From Apoderus coryli (taxonomy: Eukaryota > Arthropoda > Insecta > Coleoptera > Attelabidae), in assembly GCA_911728435.2 (NCBI GenBank), contig OU452203.1, positions 19,922,293-19,986,292 on the forward strand: 64,000 nt of DNA, read 5' to 3'. Shown here piece by piece: positions 38,012 to 49,964 of this stretch. Positions within the stretch are counted from its first letter, which is position 1; the number at the start of each line of letters is the position of its first letter. Both the position numbers and the translations under genes were made by a program. The notes beneath the pieces are model-generated. The model did no database searches and was not told where the DNA came from. It saw nothing but the letters and a program-made list of their open reading frames with translations.

Positions 38012-38878
38012 CATGAACTTTTCACTTCAAGAGAAGACTCACATCACTTTAAGTTTTGAAATAATGAAAATAATGAATCACACTGTGCACGCCGTATTTT
38101 CAACAGAAATGCTTTAATCTTCTGTGTAAGCCTAACAATCTAAATTTCAAAATAGTGAATGCAGTTTTACCGTAAAACTATAACGAGATATTAATAGGAA
38201 AACACACGGGGATCTCATTTTGCGCTTTATAGAGCATCTGCGGATGACAGCAGCTTTTTCCATTTACTATCAGATGGAAGAGAAGGAACTAAGAGTAGTT
38301 ACGGAAGGATGCATTTTATGGTTTTATGTTGTATTAAATGAAATAAACACTTAACTATTTGTAAATCAATAAATATATGTTTTAAACCATATTCACATTC
38401 ATGAATTTTTTATTTTCTTCACAATGCACATAATCTCTGTAGAGAAAAGCAGTTAGATGTACACGAGACTTGGAAATCCCATTACTTTTCACAAAGAGCC
38501 AAACAATCGGTTCTGAACTAAACTTGTTACCGAGTTTCCTCTCTGAAACTCTACGCGTTCATAGTACATACATATAAAACTCGATTTGTGTTTCAAAAGT
38601 AGTTTTTAATACACACGAGCTATCTGTCGAATATGTGTAGACACATACATATGTATATTCAAAGTGCAGGAGAATGCGAAATAGACATTTATCTATTCGC
38701 CGTTGTTGATGTGCACAGATTTATTGTGTTTTTACTTCTTTATTTTGAACAATATGACAATCCAATAATTTAATGTACCAGGTGACGTTATCAGATGTAT
38801 TTTCTTCAAGATAATATACACTGGCAGACTATATTTTGATCCTTGACAACACAAGATTCTTTCTAGAAAGCCTGAAGA
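38012..38878. other. Spacer without recognised features
   Basis: AT-rich sequence with no gene or element recognised. Confidence 0.5.
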
Positions 38879-38998
38879 CTAAATTGAAGCAACCATAGAA
38901 ATTTCAATTCCCAATTCCTTGGCAAGATCTTGTGCTTTTTTAAATATTTCAGCAGTAATTAGGTCGACGTCTTCACGGTTTTTCTTCAACAAATCCAT
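38879..38998 (-). pseudogene. hAT transposase scrap (ZMYM1-like)
   Basis: The minus strand reads MDLLKKNREDVDLITAEIF and then AQDLAKELGIEISM before a stop. This resembles the segment just before the C-terminal dimerisation part of insect hAT/zinc-finger-MYM-like transposases. It is only 40 codons, so the assignment is tentative. Confidence 0.4.
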
Positions 38999-39045
38999 AC
39001 TTTAAATAAAATAAAAAAATTAAAAAAAAAAAATTAAAAAAAAAT

Positions 39046-39470
39046 TTGAAAATTTTTCTATCTATTATGTTCTACCGTACCTAAAAATATTGAAAATAAA
39101 TAGAAACATTTTTGAGTTACCCCGTAGATCACCTCTAGGAGCTTATAGTTTAACTTTCAAAGAAATCTTGAATTGAAATCTAAAGAAGTCAAAAAATTAT
39201 TCAAAATATTACTTTTTTCTCCTTAACAAAATAAAGAAATACATTTTTGACTCACCCGTATATAAATTTAAAGTTTTTGCTAAAAATTGACTACCGTATC
39301 TTTCTATTTTGAAATTCGTTGGTTTAACCAGATGTTAAAATAACGTTAACGTTAATAGTGGTGAACGTTATATTTTAGAACTACCATATCTCTCTGTTTA
39401 GGGATTCGTTGGTTGCAGTTTTGATTCTACCATATCTCTCTATTTTGAAAACGTTGGTTTGTCATAATTT
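39046..39470 (+). repeat. Dispersed repeat, copy 1
   Basis: It matches 53208-53780 in the same orientation. Shared blocks include GAGTTACCCCGTAGATCAC, ACATTTTTGACTCACCC and ACCATATCTCTCT followed by CGTTGGT. It is non-coding and the family is unknown. Confidence 0.75.
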
Positions 39471-39663
39471 GGAAATATTTTTTCCTAACGTTGGTGTCAC
39501 TTATTTTAAATTGCTTGTCCCATTTTGCTAAGAATATAATAACGAAAATGGGTTTCAAAAAAAAATCGACAATATAGTTTAACTGTTGTGTTAGTGACCT
39601 CTAAGTGTTTTGAAATTGAAGTTGGTTGGTTTTAGGTCAATTATAGAAACAAAGTAATTCCTC

Positions 39664-39702
39664 TGTCGACGTTTCGACTTTTATTAAGTCATCCTCAGGA
39701 CA
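39664..39702 (-). ncRNA. Hammerhead ribozyme motif 1
   Basis: On the minus strand: stem I UGUC pairs with GACA; core CUGAGGA (CUGANGA consensus); stem II GACUU/AAGUC; GAAA; a very short stem III around ACGU; and the cleavage triplet GUC (39668-39670) directly before the 3' strand of stem I. A single U follows the core before stem II. Confidence 0.7.
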
Positions 39703-39914
39703 GTGAACAATATGTTTCTTTTGTCAATATTTTCAATTGTGAAGGACATTTACATATGATGAAATCAAAAAGGGGTTTCTTTTAAATATATATTTTGCTT
39801 TTTTTTTTCTGAAGTAATCCATCTATCGAGGAGTGAATAGTATTATTTGAATAAAACGACGTCTACTCCACAAAACGATCTATATATATATACGTTAAAA
39901 TCTTGCTTTTAATT

Positions 39915-39953
39915 GCCAGACATGTTTCGGACTACACGTCCATCATCAGTGGC
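39915..39953 (-). ncRNA. Hammerhead ribozyme motif 2
   Basis: On the minus strand: stem I GCCA/UGGC, core CUGAUGA, stem II GGAC-GUGUA-GUCC, GAAA, stem III ACA/UGU without loop, and cleavage site GUC (39919-39921). It is identical over this span to motif 3, which lies in the opposite arm. Confidence 0.8.
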
Positions 39954-40055
39954 TTAAGGAACCTTATACAATGTTGTTAGATGTGAGGGTCCTACTTCAT
40001 ATAAATATTAATAGCGATATTTTTACATTGATTTAAACGTCTATACGTTCCTTAA

Positions 40056-40094
40056 GCCACTGATGATGGACGTGTAGTCCGAAACATGTCTGGC
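40056..40094 (+). ncRNA. Hammerhead ribozyme motif 3
   Basis: The same motif as 39915-39953, on the plus strand: GCCA, CUGAUGA, GGAC-GUGUA-GUCC, GAAA, ACAUGU, with predicted cleavage after GUC (40088-40090), then UGGC. All core nucleotides of the CUGANGA...GAAA...UH consensus are present. Confidence 0.8.
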
Positions 40095-40170
40095 AGTTAA
40101 AAGCAAGATTTTAACGTATATATATATAGATCGGTTTGTGGAGTAGACGTCGTTTTATTCAAATAATATA

Positions 40171-40222
40171 TTTTGCTATTTTAATAGTGTATATACATAT
40201 ATACACTATTAAAATAGCAAAA
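40171..40222. repeat. Perfect inverted repeat, 24-bp arms
   Basis: TTTTGCTATTTTAATAGTGT plus ATAT pairs fully with its complement across a 4-base centre, ACAT. It is part of the foldback element. Confidence 0.9.
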
Positions 40223-40296
40223 TATTTGTTTAAAAGAAACCCCTTTTTGATTTCATCATATTTTGCTATTTTAAACCAACCAACTTCAATTTCAAA

Positions 40297-41290
40297 TTCC
40301 AATATAGTTGCACCTCTAGTTTCACGTCATAATTTGGTTTTGGTAATATGTTTTTACTAGCACGACAGACAAATTGCTTGTCTCAAATAGTTTATTATTA
40401 TTTTCTTTGTTTACATTAATATTCTAAGTTTTCGGCATTATTTTCATGTTTAAGATCATGTTGTATATTGTAGTGTTATAAAATGGTTACTCCATATAGT
40501 TGTAGTATATTTAGAAGTTGTCATTGTGTATTTGAAGTAATATTACCTAAAGTGACAGTGTCAGAGAGCCGTCAGATGGATGGATGTGATCATATGTTTG
40601 TCAATAACTTAAGTCAGATGAATTAAGGATTTAATTAATGGTTTTGTGGCGTGAAAACGCTCCGGAATGTCAATAGTTTGTGATCCCTTTTACATTCGCA
40701 TAGTTTTCTTCTCTTTTAATCAATGAAAGGGAATTTAAAATAAAATTAATAATAAAAATCTCCAAATTATGGAATCGAATTCAGACACATTTAATATATC
40801 TCTTCCTCAGTATTACTTATTGCATCTGTTCATCGAGAAAAAGATATGAATCTGTCTCTGCATTCGCTATGAATGCCAATGCGAGAAACCAAATTTGATT
40901 ATCAATGCAGAACTGCGCGACATTCTGTCATCGAAAAAGTTTGATTTACTTTCAGGAAAAAGGCGTTTCCTTCCTAGTCTCTTCTCTATGTGTTTGTTTG
41001 TTGTTTTTTTTTCACATCGTTTTTCCTTTTTTCCAGATAAACAGAAAAGTTTGTCTGACTTGAGGGCGTGTTGACATACGGTGTACATCGTTATCTTTCT
41101 GAAAAGTTTGTTTGGCTTTAATCATTGAATGGATGTAATAAATTACCTTTATTTCCTATTAACATATTTGCCCCCCAAAATTATATCAAATTATTATTGT
41201 ATGTTTAGTGTTTTGTGGTTTTGAACAATTTGCTGTTTTGCTACTTTGTTTCATTGTTACTAGTTTTATTATTTATTTTTTAAAATTAAT
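40297..41290. other. Spacer without recognised features
   Basis: AT-rich; no supported gene. The minus-strand frame at 40867-41088 shows no family motif. Confidence 0.5.
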
Positions 41291-41957
41291 TTGTCAATCG
41301 CTCAAAAAAAGGCTCGTGTAGATTGGTCGAAAGAAATGCTCAAAAAATACGATCGCGGTGCTTGGAAACACGTCTATGACATCGTGACAGGTGATGAATC
41401 GTGGATTTACGCGTATGAGCCCGAAAGTAAACAGCAGTCGACTGTATGGGTGTTTCAAGATGAGCCAAATCCAACAAAAGTTGTTCGCACTTCCAAGCAA
41501 ATGGTCGCCTGTTTTTTCGGGAAAACTGGACATGTTGCAACCGTACCACTAGAACAACGGAGAACAGTCAATTCTGAGTGGTACACAACCATTTGTTTGC
41601 CAGTTGTCTTCCAAGAAACCAGGAAAACCAACCGCCGAAGACGGATCACTCTTCCCCACGACAATGCGAGCTCTCACATCGGCTCAAACAACTGCATTTT
41701 TGAGCACCCAAAACATCGATTTGATGAGTCATCCGCCGTATAGTCCTGACTTGGCACTGAATGACTTCTTTTTATTCCCGTACGTAAAAAACAAACTGAG
41801 AGGTCAACGTTTTTCGACACTTGAAGAAGCGGCTGCTGCATTCTGAATGCATGTTTTGGAGATACCTCAATCAGAGTGGCAAAAGTGCTTCGACAATTGG
41901 TTTAAACGCATGCAAAAGTGTATAGATCTTCATGGGGAATATTTTGAAAAACAATAA
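41291..41957 (+). pseudogene. Mariner (DD34D) transposase, broken and 5'-truncated
   Basis: Starts abruptly at SIAQKKARVDWSKEML, so the helix-turn-helix half is missing. Catalytic blocks are IVTGDESWIYAYEPE, LPHDNASSH and SHPPYSPDLALNDFFLFP, with the third Asp present. A 2-base deletion just after NASSH (near 41680) shifts the frame. A TGA near 41845 interrupts the C-terminus, probably from a CGA codon; the sequence then reads on to HGEYFEKQ and a stop. The sequence is close to the mariner group found widely in insects. It is non-functional. Confidence 0.9.
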
Positions 41958-42889
41958 AGTGATTTTCGATGATTAATATTTGTTTTTGTTCTCTAATCCC
42001 TCGTATATGTCCTAAGGCCAAAATGTCCTGTAAGAAATCTTGTAAGAATACTGAGATCCAAACAGATTTTGGATCTTTCATAGGTAATTGAAATTGAGTT
42101 GGGCTGGTGCGACTTTATGGGGATGTAAAATGATTTTCTGCTATGAAGTTTTTCCATTAAAAATGTTATACAACCCCATCTGTATTTTTTAACATATAAT
42201 TATTCCATTTGATTTAATATGGTCGTTTTATGTGCACTGCTGCGAGAAATTGAATTAGCGCTTTTGGATTTTAAAATTTAATTTTTGTGGCAACGAAAAT
42301 TGCAGTACACTTCAAATTCATAACTGTGGACTCTCGCTTGACACAAGGCAAAGAGACCACGAGGAAGAAAGCCTACTGGCGTTTGTATACAAAATAATGT
42401 CGTATAAATGAAACGACAATTCAAAACAGTTATTTTTGTTCCAGGTTTACCTAAAATGAAGTTTTTCAGGACGCTGTTTCCTGGAAAACTTCATTTAGTT
42501 AGGTAGGTGTGACAAAGACTATTTTTTGTTATACGCTCGTAGCAGCAAGTTGGTTTATTTGGTAATTTTGTCATGTCATTCGAATTTGATATAAAGGCAC
42601 ATAAATTTGAAAATGTTTCAAAATCCCTAATATTTTGCTAATAAGGCCAAAGAAATGCAAATTCAAATTCCTTGAATCAAAGGGTGTGTTTTTCGCAAAA
42701 CTACAGATTTTTCCCTGTGTGCAGGTGCAGATGTGGCAAGATGTACATATTTTAGAAATATTGTATTTGGAGTAAAGTATGTTTTTTTAAGAGCTTTTAT
42801 AATATTAAAATAAAAGCTTATAGCTTAATTATGAGAGAGGTCTCTCATCGATTTTTAGAGGTTGTTCCTTTAGACGCACCTATGCTCAG
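41958..42889. other. Spacer without recognised features
   Basis: No gene seen. A short inverted repeat (CTAAATGAAGTTTT near 42453 and AAAACTTCATTTAG near 42485) surrounds CAGGACGCTGTTTCCTGG and may be a MITE end or a hairpin. Confidence 0.4.
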
Positions 42890-43640
42890 GTATTCGCGAT
42901 ATCGAAGGCTTTCGTCTTCAAACAGCCAGAATATCGAGGGGAAGCTTAGATCGAATTCTTCATAGGGATTTAAAATTTCATCCCTATAAATACAAAATGG
43001 CACACCACCTTAGCAATCAAGATAAAGAAGCAAGGTTAGCATTTTGTCAAGAATTTTTTGATTTACATCAAGGAGCAATTCACAGTCAAATTTTTCTTTG
43101 AACGCTATGGTCAATAAACAGAATTTTAGATAATGGCCAAATGAAAATCCTCGTGAAATCTTTACACAGAACCTCCATAATCCAAAAGTTGTTGTGTGGT
43201 GTGCGGATGAGGATCTTTTGGTGTTATTGGCCCTTTATTTTTTGGGGATGAAAATATCCGCGCTGTAACAGTAACATCCGAGCGCTATTCCAGAATTAAA
43301 TAGACGAGGATTACTAAACAATGCCTTACTATTCCAACAAGATGGGGCAACAGCTCATACCGCCAGAAACTCAGTGAGGGTCCTGCGAGAAATGTTTAAT
43401 GGCCGACTCATTTGTCGATTCAGAGATTTGCCTTGGCCTTCGAGGTCCCCCGACTTAACGGCACCCGATTTTTTCCTGTGGGGATATTTAAAAGCCAAAG
43501 TGTTTCCGAGTTGTCCAGGTACAATTGAGGAACGAAAAGTCATAATTCGTGAAGAAGTTGAAGGAATAGTCGAAGTTTGCTACGCCGTGTAATGAACCAC
43601 ATTTTATCTAATAGTGAAAAATGTGTTGAAGTTGGTGGAG
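42890..43640 (+). pseudogene. Tc1/mariner-class (DDE_3) transposase, heavily decayed
   Basis: Recognisable pieces in shifting frames: ISRGSLDRILHRDLKFHPYK, KEARLAFCQEFFDL, the AHTARNSVRVLREMF region and then SRSPDLTAPDFFLWGYLKAK with the last catalytic Asp. At least four frame changes or stops lie between them. This lineage differs from the mariner at 41291-41957. Confidence 0.8.
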
Positions 43641-43829
43641 GTTATTTAGAATACGTGATTTTTAAAAGTTAGAATTAAATTAGCTAAATATTTATAAGTT
43701 CTCATAAAGGCCAAATAGTTAGCTGTAATTTAGTAAAATAAAAATATTGTTTTGTTAACTAAAAATTTTTCAATTCAAATATTAAAATGGGTAGTCTATT
43801 ATAAAGCTAGGAATCACAGAACTGATTCA
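43641..43829. other. Short AT-rich spacer
   Basis: Nothing recognised. Confidence 0.4.
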
Positions 43830-43912
43830 CACAGGTAAGGTACGCCCAGAGGGAAGAAAACTGGACCCAAAACTGAGCCCTGAGGCAGTCCGATATACTA
43901 TTACAACTATAT
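43830..43912 (-). pseudogene. LINE reverse transcriptase scrap
   Basis: The minus strand reads IGLPQGSVLGPVFF, the conserved RT block before the catalytic Asp pair. Only about 25 codons remain. Confidence 0.65.
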
Positions 43913-44585
43913 ATCAGACTGACATCAGAAAGTTATAAAAGAAAAGTGTTTTCTGTAAAAAAAACATTGACGATATACTCTGAAGGATTCCCGTGAGGAC
44001 TCGTTCCAAATTTGCAATCGTCTGTAGTTCTTCCTGTTCAAGTATCCTGTTAATCCTGCTGTTGTTGAAATTTTACTTTTACCTCTTTGATGTTGCAGCG
44101 GTAGTGCAAAATAAGATTCTTCTTTCTATCAGATTTAGGGAAATAAAGAAAAACAAATCATGGCAAATAATTTAAATATAGAAAATTTTTAAAAATAAAA
44201 AAGTGTAATTCTTTTGCCCAGCCTTAGTAGTACGAATATAAAGAGAAAATTTATGTGTGCAATATATATCTTCTTACATAGACCGTTTCGTATATTTTTG
44301 CTTAAAATTTATATTCTGCACATTTTATAGACAGCTTAAATATAATATATTATCATGCGGCTTGCACGATTCAATTTACTTTTCAAAATATTATGGAGGT
44401 ACCTATATCTCCACTGAATGTGTCTCATCTGTTACTTATACAATTTGTTATACTTTTAGTTTTGGATGGTTATCATTATTTTGCTCTATTGGAAGTTTGC
44501 CCCAGACATGTCGTCAAACCTAACCGCCTCACTGGGCCAAAACCTCCTTGAACATAGACTTATTCAAAAATATGAAATGGTGTAA
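43913..44585. other. Spacer without recognised features
   Basis: AT-rich with no gene or element identified. Confidence 0.4.
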
Positions 44586-45440
44586 TACACTGCTCAAAAA
44601 AATTAAAGGAACACTTTTGGATAACCCTGTAATTTTTTGGTTTGCTGTTATTAACAAATGAAAATTATATTTTCATAATGGAGAGACTGGACGATATAAA
44701 AGACAAACTGGATAAGGTCGGAATAGCAAAACTACACAAATTCAGGACCGATATTTAGTAGTTTCTTCTTTGCGAAAACGAATAGCGACAGCAAAGACCT
44801 TCAAAGTACAATTAGGATGGCTCATCAGGTAACCATTTCTAACCAGACTGTCAGAAACAGGTTACGGGAAGGAGATTTAAAACCAAGAAGGCCGGTACCA
44901 AAACCTGTTTTAACTCGACATCATAAAACTATGCGATTAAACTTTGCTCGTGAATATTTGGGATGGCAACTTCGACAATGGAGGCCAGTACTTTTTACAG
45001 ACGCATCAAGATTTCATATCACTCGTTGTGATGACCGATTGCGTGTGTATAGACGTCTGAATGAACGATAATCCACTGCTGCTGTATAAGAAGTAACCAG
45101 ATTTGGAGATGGTCCAATAATGGTCTGAGGTGGAATAAGTTTGGAAGCAAAAACCGATCTTGTAGTGATACTGGGAAGTCTTACAGCTGAAAGATGTATG
45201 GATATATCAGTCTGTTAGATCAGGTTATTCCTGCAGCATATGGTATAGGCCCTGATTTTCTTTTCATGCAGGATAATGCAAGGCCTCATACTGCTGCGAT
45301 TACTATAGATTTTCTTAACGAGCATGAAATTCGTAAAATGGATTGGGCATCGATAAGCCCTGACGTCAATCCAATTGAACCCTTATGGGATATATTGGAC
45401 AGACGGGAAGTATTTTCAAAAGCTCAAACAGAGACGCGAA
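44586..45440 (+). pseudogene. Tc1-like element with broken transposase
   Basis: The left end TACACTGCTCAAAAAAATTA is a common Tc1-family terminus. Coding pieces: VTISNQTVRNRLREGDLKPR (paired helix-turn-helix end), RPVLFTDASRFHI (first Asp), FLFMQDNARPHTAAI (second Asp) and SPDVNPIEPLWDIL (the Glu of DD34E). Stops and frame changes lie between 45072 and 45190. The matching right end was not found, so the element is truncated after about 45440. Confidence 0.85.
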
Positions 45441-46490
45441 AACGAAGCAGGTGGTCATTCTGCAGTATTAAGAAAATGTTGATGAGATCTGCTGTGATTT
45501 TTAGTCCTCAAATTTACACAGAATATATATGCACCCTCTGTAGAAAACGGCAACAAACATTAAAGGCCAATAAACTCATTTCCATCGATTCAAATAATGG
45601 TTATATGGAATGTTTTATTTGTAAACTCGGGACTTGTAAGTTTTATCACAAACTTCCCCACACAATAGAGTTGTTATAATATACTTAATGACTTTGTTTT
45701 GAGAGGAAAATAAACCAATAAATTTCATGACTCTTGTTTTTCTATTTCGTTTATTAGTAAATCCTCCGCCACTGTTTTACATTGATTAATTTTATAGCAA
45801 GCAATGGAAAACTAATTATAATAATTAAGTGTATGGAATTAATTCTATCATAAATTAATGATTGAATTTTCACAAAATTTTAATGATCCCATAGCATATG
45901 ACTATTATTATTATTTAGGTATAGTAGAAAAGTTGCGAATATAATTTTAAATTAATTAAAAGTCCTGGTATTACCAAGGTATAGTAACGCTGTTAACATT
46001 ATTTATTTTAATGATCTAATTCCATATTACGATACATTAGGGCTACAACAAAATTATATTAACAGATATTGCAGTTGGGTTTTTGGAACATATTGTATAT
46101 TTGAGCGTCGATTGCGAGGGGACAATCCCCGCAAGTATGATGATTTATCGAATTTTTGGATTCCTTGATTCATGATTCAAGGCTAACAACGAGGCAAAAT
46201 TATTGTTGCTGATATCACCGATATCAACATAACAGCCTTTTGAATCTAGGATATCTCCCTGCAAAGCGGACCACTGAATATATATCGGGATAGAAGGATC
46301 ACATTGCATTGGAATGGCACTTGATATTCGTTCGACGATGATGGCAGACGATACCGAAGACCACGAAGACAAAACTGATACTCGAGCAGCAATAGTTTTT
46401 CTTGAAGGCTAAACTTAATTTTACTTTAATTATATTAGCATTTAAAACAGAAAGAATAGGAGAAACAAAGATTAATGTACAATATTAATA
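45441..46490. other. Spacer without recognised features
   Basis: The open frame starting at 45194 runs on to 45679, but past the transposase part it shows no family motif. Confidence 0.4.
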
Positions 46491-47110
46491 GTAGCGATGC
46501 ATTGCTGTCTCTGTTTTTTGCACGCGATAGCAAAGAAAACAATGGAGGCAAGCGTATAGCGTAGCGATGCATTGCTGTCTCTGTTTCTCGCACGCGATAG
46601 CAAAGAAAATAATAGAGGCAAGCGTATAGCGTAGCGATGCATTGCTGTCTCTGTTTTTCGCACGCGATAGCAAAGAAAACAATAGAGGCAAGCGTATAGC
46701 GTAGCGATGCATTGCTGTCTCTGTTTTTCGCACGCGATAGCAAAGAAAATAATAGAGGCAAGCGTATAGCGTAGCGATGCATTGCTGTCTCTGTTTTTCG
46801 CACGCGATAGCAAAGAAAACAATAGAGGCAAGCGTATAGCGTAGCGATGCATTGCTGTCTCTGTTTTTCGCACGCGATACCAAAGAAAACAATAGAGGCA
46901 AGCGTATATCGTAGCGATGCATTGCTGTCTCTGTTTTTCGCACGCGATATAGCAAAGAAAACAAGAGAGGCAAGCATATAGCGTAGCGATGCATTACTGT
47001 CTCTGTTTTCGCACGCGATAGCAAAGAAATCAATAGAGGCAAGCGTATAGCGTAGCGATGCATTGCTGTTTCTGTTTTTCGCACTCGATAGCAAAGAAAA
47101 CAATAGAGGC
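46491..47110. repeat. 70-bp tandem array 1 (about 8.9 units)
   Basis: The unit contains GCGATGCATTGCTGTCTCTG and CGCACGCGATAGCAAAGAAA. Copies differ by only a few bases. The minus strand has no stop in any of its three frames through the unit; since 70 is not a multiple of three, each frame cycles through all three readings, giving artificial 133-226 residue frames. Confidence 0.95.
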
Positions 47111-47340
47111 ACAAAAAATAGAGCATCGTAATATGTACTAAGACATACGAATAGACGCGCTGCAAGAGTGATTATAGCATAGACAGGGCCGTCTTCGATT
47201 CAAATGCAAAATTGTATAGGGAATTCTAACGAAATTACACTGGTCTGGTGCGGAGTATAAAATTCAAAAATTATTTTTTCTACTTCATTTTTTAGGTAGG
47301 GCATGTGCCCACGTGCCCATATGGACCAGCCGCTACTAGT
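47111..47340. repeat. Unique tail following array 1
   Basis: It matches the tail of array 2 (50662-50897): ACAAAAAATAGAGCATCGTA, then GATTATAGCATAGAC, ACGAAATTACACTGGTCTG and the end with GTGCCCACGTGCCCATATGG. The two arrays are therefore copies of one larger repeat. Confidence 0.85.
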
Positions 47341-48539
47341 CATTGCACCGATTTGGTCATTGCGCTTCAATACGCGTACGAAAATGTTGTCAGAAGAGGA
47401 TCTTCATTTGGGTATAGGGGGTGTTGCCGCCTCCAGAGTTGCCTCCCTGGATTCGCCTATGATCTCAGCGGTAAAATTTCCCGATAAAAGTAATAATGTA
47501 AATCTGTTTTATTGTTTTCATCTAACCGCTATTTGCGAAGAGATTTATAATATCGCAAAAATATTTTAGCTCGTCTGCGTGCATCTAGGGGAATATAACA
47601 TAAAATAAACTACACCCGCGGGCGACTATTAACTTCCCGAAACTTTTATGCGCATCATGTCCTGCACAAAGTGTACAAAGTGTTTTCCGAAATTGTGATT
47701 TACGTGCATGCTGGGAGATTTTTAGGTTTTTGCCTAGGTTTACGAAAAATATACATTTACGAGCAATATATTACAATATTACGCCATCTTGTTATTTGCT
47801 TACAAAGTTTTCACCAAGTTATTCAAAAAAACAGCGCTTATCTTGGCATTAAATCCATTTTAACCGTGGTAACATTATGTTTAGACGTATTGTTTTAAGT
47901 AATTTTAGAGGATTTACATTTTACATGAGGCGCGTAGACATGGTGTTTCTATATTCGCTTTACCACAGAAAGCTCTGGATAATTGATGAATTTTGATATA
48001 GCTTAAAGTTCTTAGTTGCATATAATTCAAAGACGCCTTTAAATACACTGGGTGAGTAGGTTTTTCTGGCACAACTTTAACAACTTAGACAAGGTGTGTT
48101 TAACAACTTTATACTTTGAAAACACTTCTTAACTCGATCAAGACTAGAACCATTCTGATCTTCACGTCCTTTTTCCTTTTCAGAATTGCTTCATAAAAGT
48201 TACATAGTAGGTAATACAAAATGAAAATAAACCAATTAGAAAAAAGACATTTTAAATGTTTAGACCAACGGTTATTTCAAACATCTGGTTATCTTTCCCA
48301 AGAGTTGGACAAGAAAAATGACAAAAATCATATATTTTTTGTTTACCTACTTGTAGACGTATTTATTGCCTTGGAAGAACCTTTTTTCTAATAGAAGATA
48401 AGATAAATAGAAATCATACCCTTGAATTTTTATATTTGAGTTTAGAATATTTGTATACAATCTACATAAATAATATTCCCAAACTAATATAAACCATAAA
48501 ACTCAGATAAAAACCACAGGGCCGGACAACAGTAAATTC
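47341..48539. other. Spacer without recognised features
   Basis: No gene supported; frames at 47303-47569 and 47671-47898 show no known motif. Confidence 0.4.
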
Positions 48540-48790
48540 CATTGCCCGTCCGTTTTATTACAATCGTACCAATGTTCTTGCTTACATATTTATTGGACTT
48601 TTCTAAAGCTTTTGAAACGCCTGATCAGGTTTTATTAGTTTCTAAGACTCGTTATTTTGGTTTTGATGATACTTCAGTTTATTTCTGGTTTCCTTATAAA
48701 TTTGTGCGAGTGGTGTTATTGTTTTTGCGATCGATGAACAATTACAATAGTACAAATGAATTCAGTGCAAGATATCAATGTAAATAATGT
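48540..48790 (+). pseudogene. LINE reverse transcriptase scrap
   Basis: Reads LLDFSKAFETPDQVLLVSK with RYFGF downstream, the first-Asp RT block of jockey/CR1-type LINEs. Just after it, 48850-48890 matches 61140-61180 in inverted orientation, so a second repeat follows. Confidence 0.6.
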
Positions 48791-49814
48791 TAAATTAACA
48801 TTTGAGGATCGAATTACTATAAAAAAAGTTTTGATGGACACCTAATTCTTGCAAATTTATTTGAAACTAAATTTGGTGAATATCGAACCTTCTTTCCAAA
48901 TGAAGATATTAAAACTGTGTGGAACTTATTTCCCAACGTAAATTAAAAAATGAACTCGATAATATACGCACGGGATGATTTTCTGAAACACAGTGGGGCT
49001 GTGTGTCTGTTACAAATGTTTATCCAAAACAATTTAACATCAACATTTAGTGAATCTGTGGAATTGCTGACTGTTTTGTCAAGTGTCGTGTCTTTTATGC
49101 AAATTATACTGTCAGTTACAAAAGTAATACTTACTTATTCATATTAATATTGTACAACTCGACGTTTTATTCTGAATATTTTTACAGTCGAGAAATTTCA
49201 ATAAAATCTATGTATACACTGCTTCATTGCAGGTTTTTATTTATTTATTGCAACCTGGTGGCCGTGTAAAAGAGGTTTAAGCTATCGGAAACTTGTTTCG
49301 TTCGCTTTCGTGCATAACAATTTATCGAAATCCCATAGTGATGGGGAGAATAAAAGTAGGTACAAAAAAAAGTTTGTTGCCTCGAAATAATGATCTCTTT
49401 TCTATGCTTTGAACGAGGTCTAAATGTTCCAATAAAACATGGGCGTATATATACCGAAATTGCAAATTTATGTAAATATTTTCAGAATATATAAAGGCTC
49501 ACTAATAACTTTTTTAACGAGCCAGATTTATACCTCCATGAAAGGAGAGAATTGTCAATATTTTATAGATGATTTATTCTATCTGGCTCTTATTTAGAAG
49601 CACACGAAGATTCATATCACCCCTATTACACAGGGTGTTCTATATTCCACTCGAAAATTGATGAATTCTGATCTAGGGCCATGGACCCTTAAATACATTT
49701 AAATATAGTTGTTCAATGATATTATGTTAAGGAGTTTCTTAGGTCAAGTTAAGGAGAGTTTCTTAAGTCAAGAATCGCCACATGTTCTTGAAAACGTACC
49801 TAACTTTGTATCAA
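48791..49814. other. Spacer with a small dispersed repeat piece
   Basis: Apart from the block near 48850-48890 shared with 61140-61180, nothing is recognised. Confidence 0.4.
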
Positions 49815-49875
49815 TAATAAAATGAATAAAATCGGTCCCAGAATACTTCCTTGAGGAACTCCGGAACTCGCGGAT
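49815..49875 (-). pseudogene. LINE reverse transcriptase scrap
   Basis: The minus strand reads SGVPQGSILGPILFI, an RT block, in a frame different from the long tandem-repeat open frame that overlaps it. Confidence 0.65.
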
Positions 49876-49964
49876 CTAATATTGGAAACTGTATTCTCAA
49901 TTCTCGTAACCTGACGGCGCCGGCGCGGCAATCGTCACAAGTGCGTTTAATTTCTACTGTTACT

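Larger units (their letters stand above)
39608..40296. mobile_element. Foldback element with nested inverted arms
   Basis: Arms pair outside-in: 39608-39633 with 40272-40296; 39758-39799 with about 40214-40258; and the longest, about 39840-39965 with 40044-40166. The loop is about 80 bp. A separate perfect palindrome (40171-40222) sits in the right half. The left arm carries two hammerhead motifs and the right arm one. Hammerhead motifs are known from Penelope-like retroelements and satellite-like repeats; no protein of such an element is present, so this is a derived or non-autonomous copy. Confidence 0.8.

Noticed and set aside
46435..47165. Overlapping 225-226 residue minus-strand frames
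   Set aside because: Same cause: tandem array 1 has no stop in any minus-strand frame.
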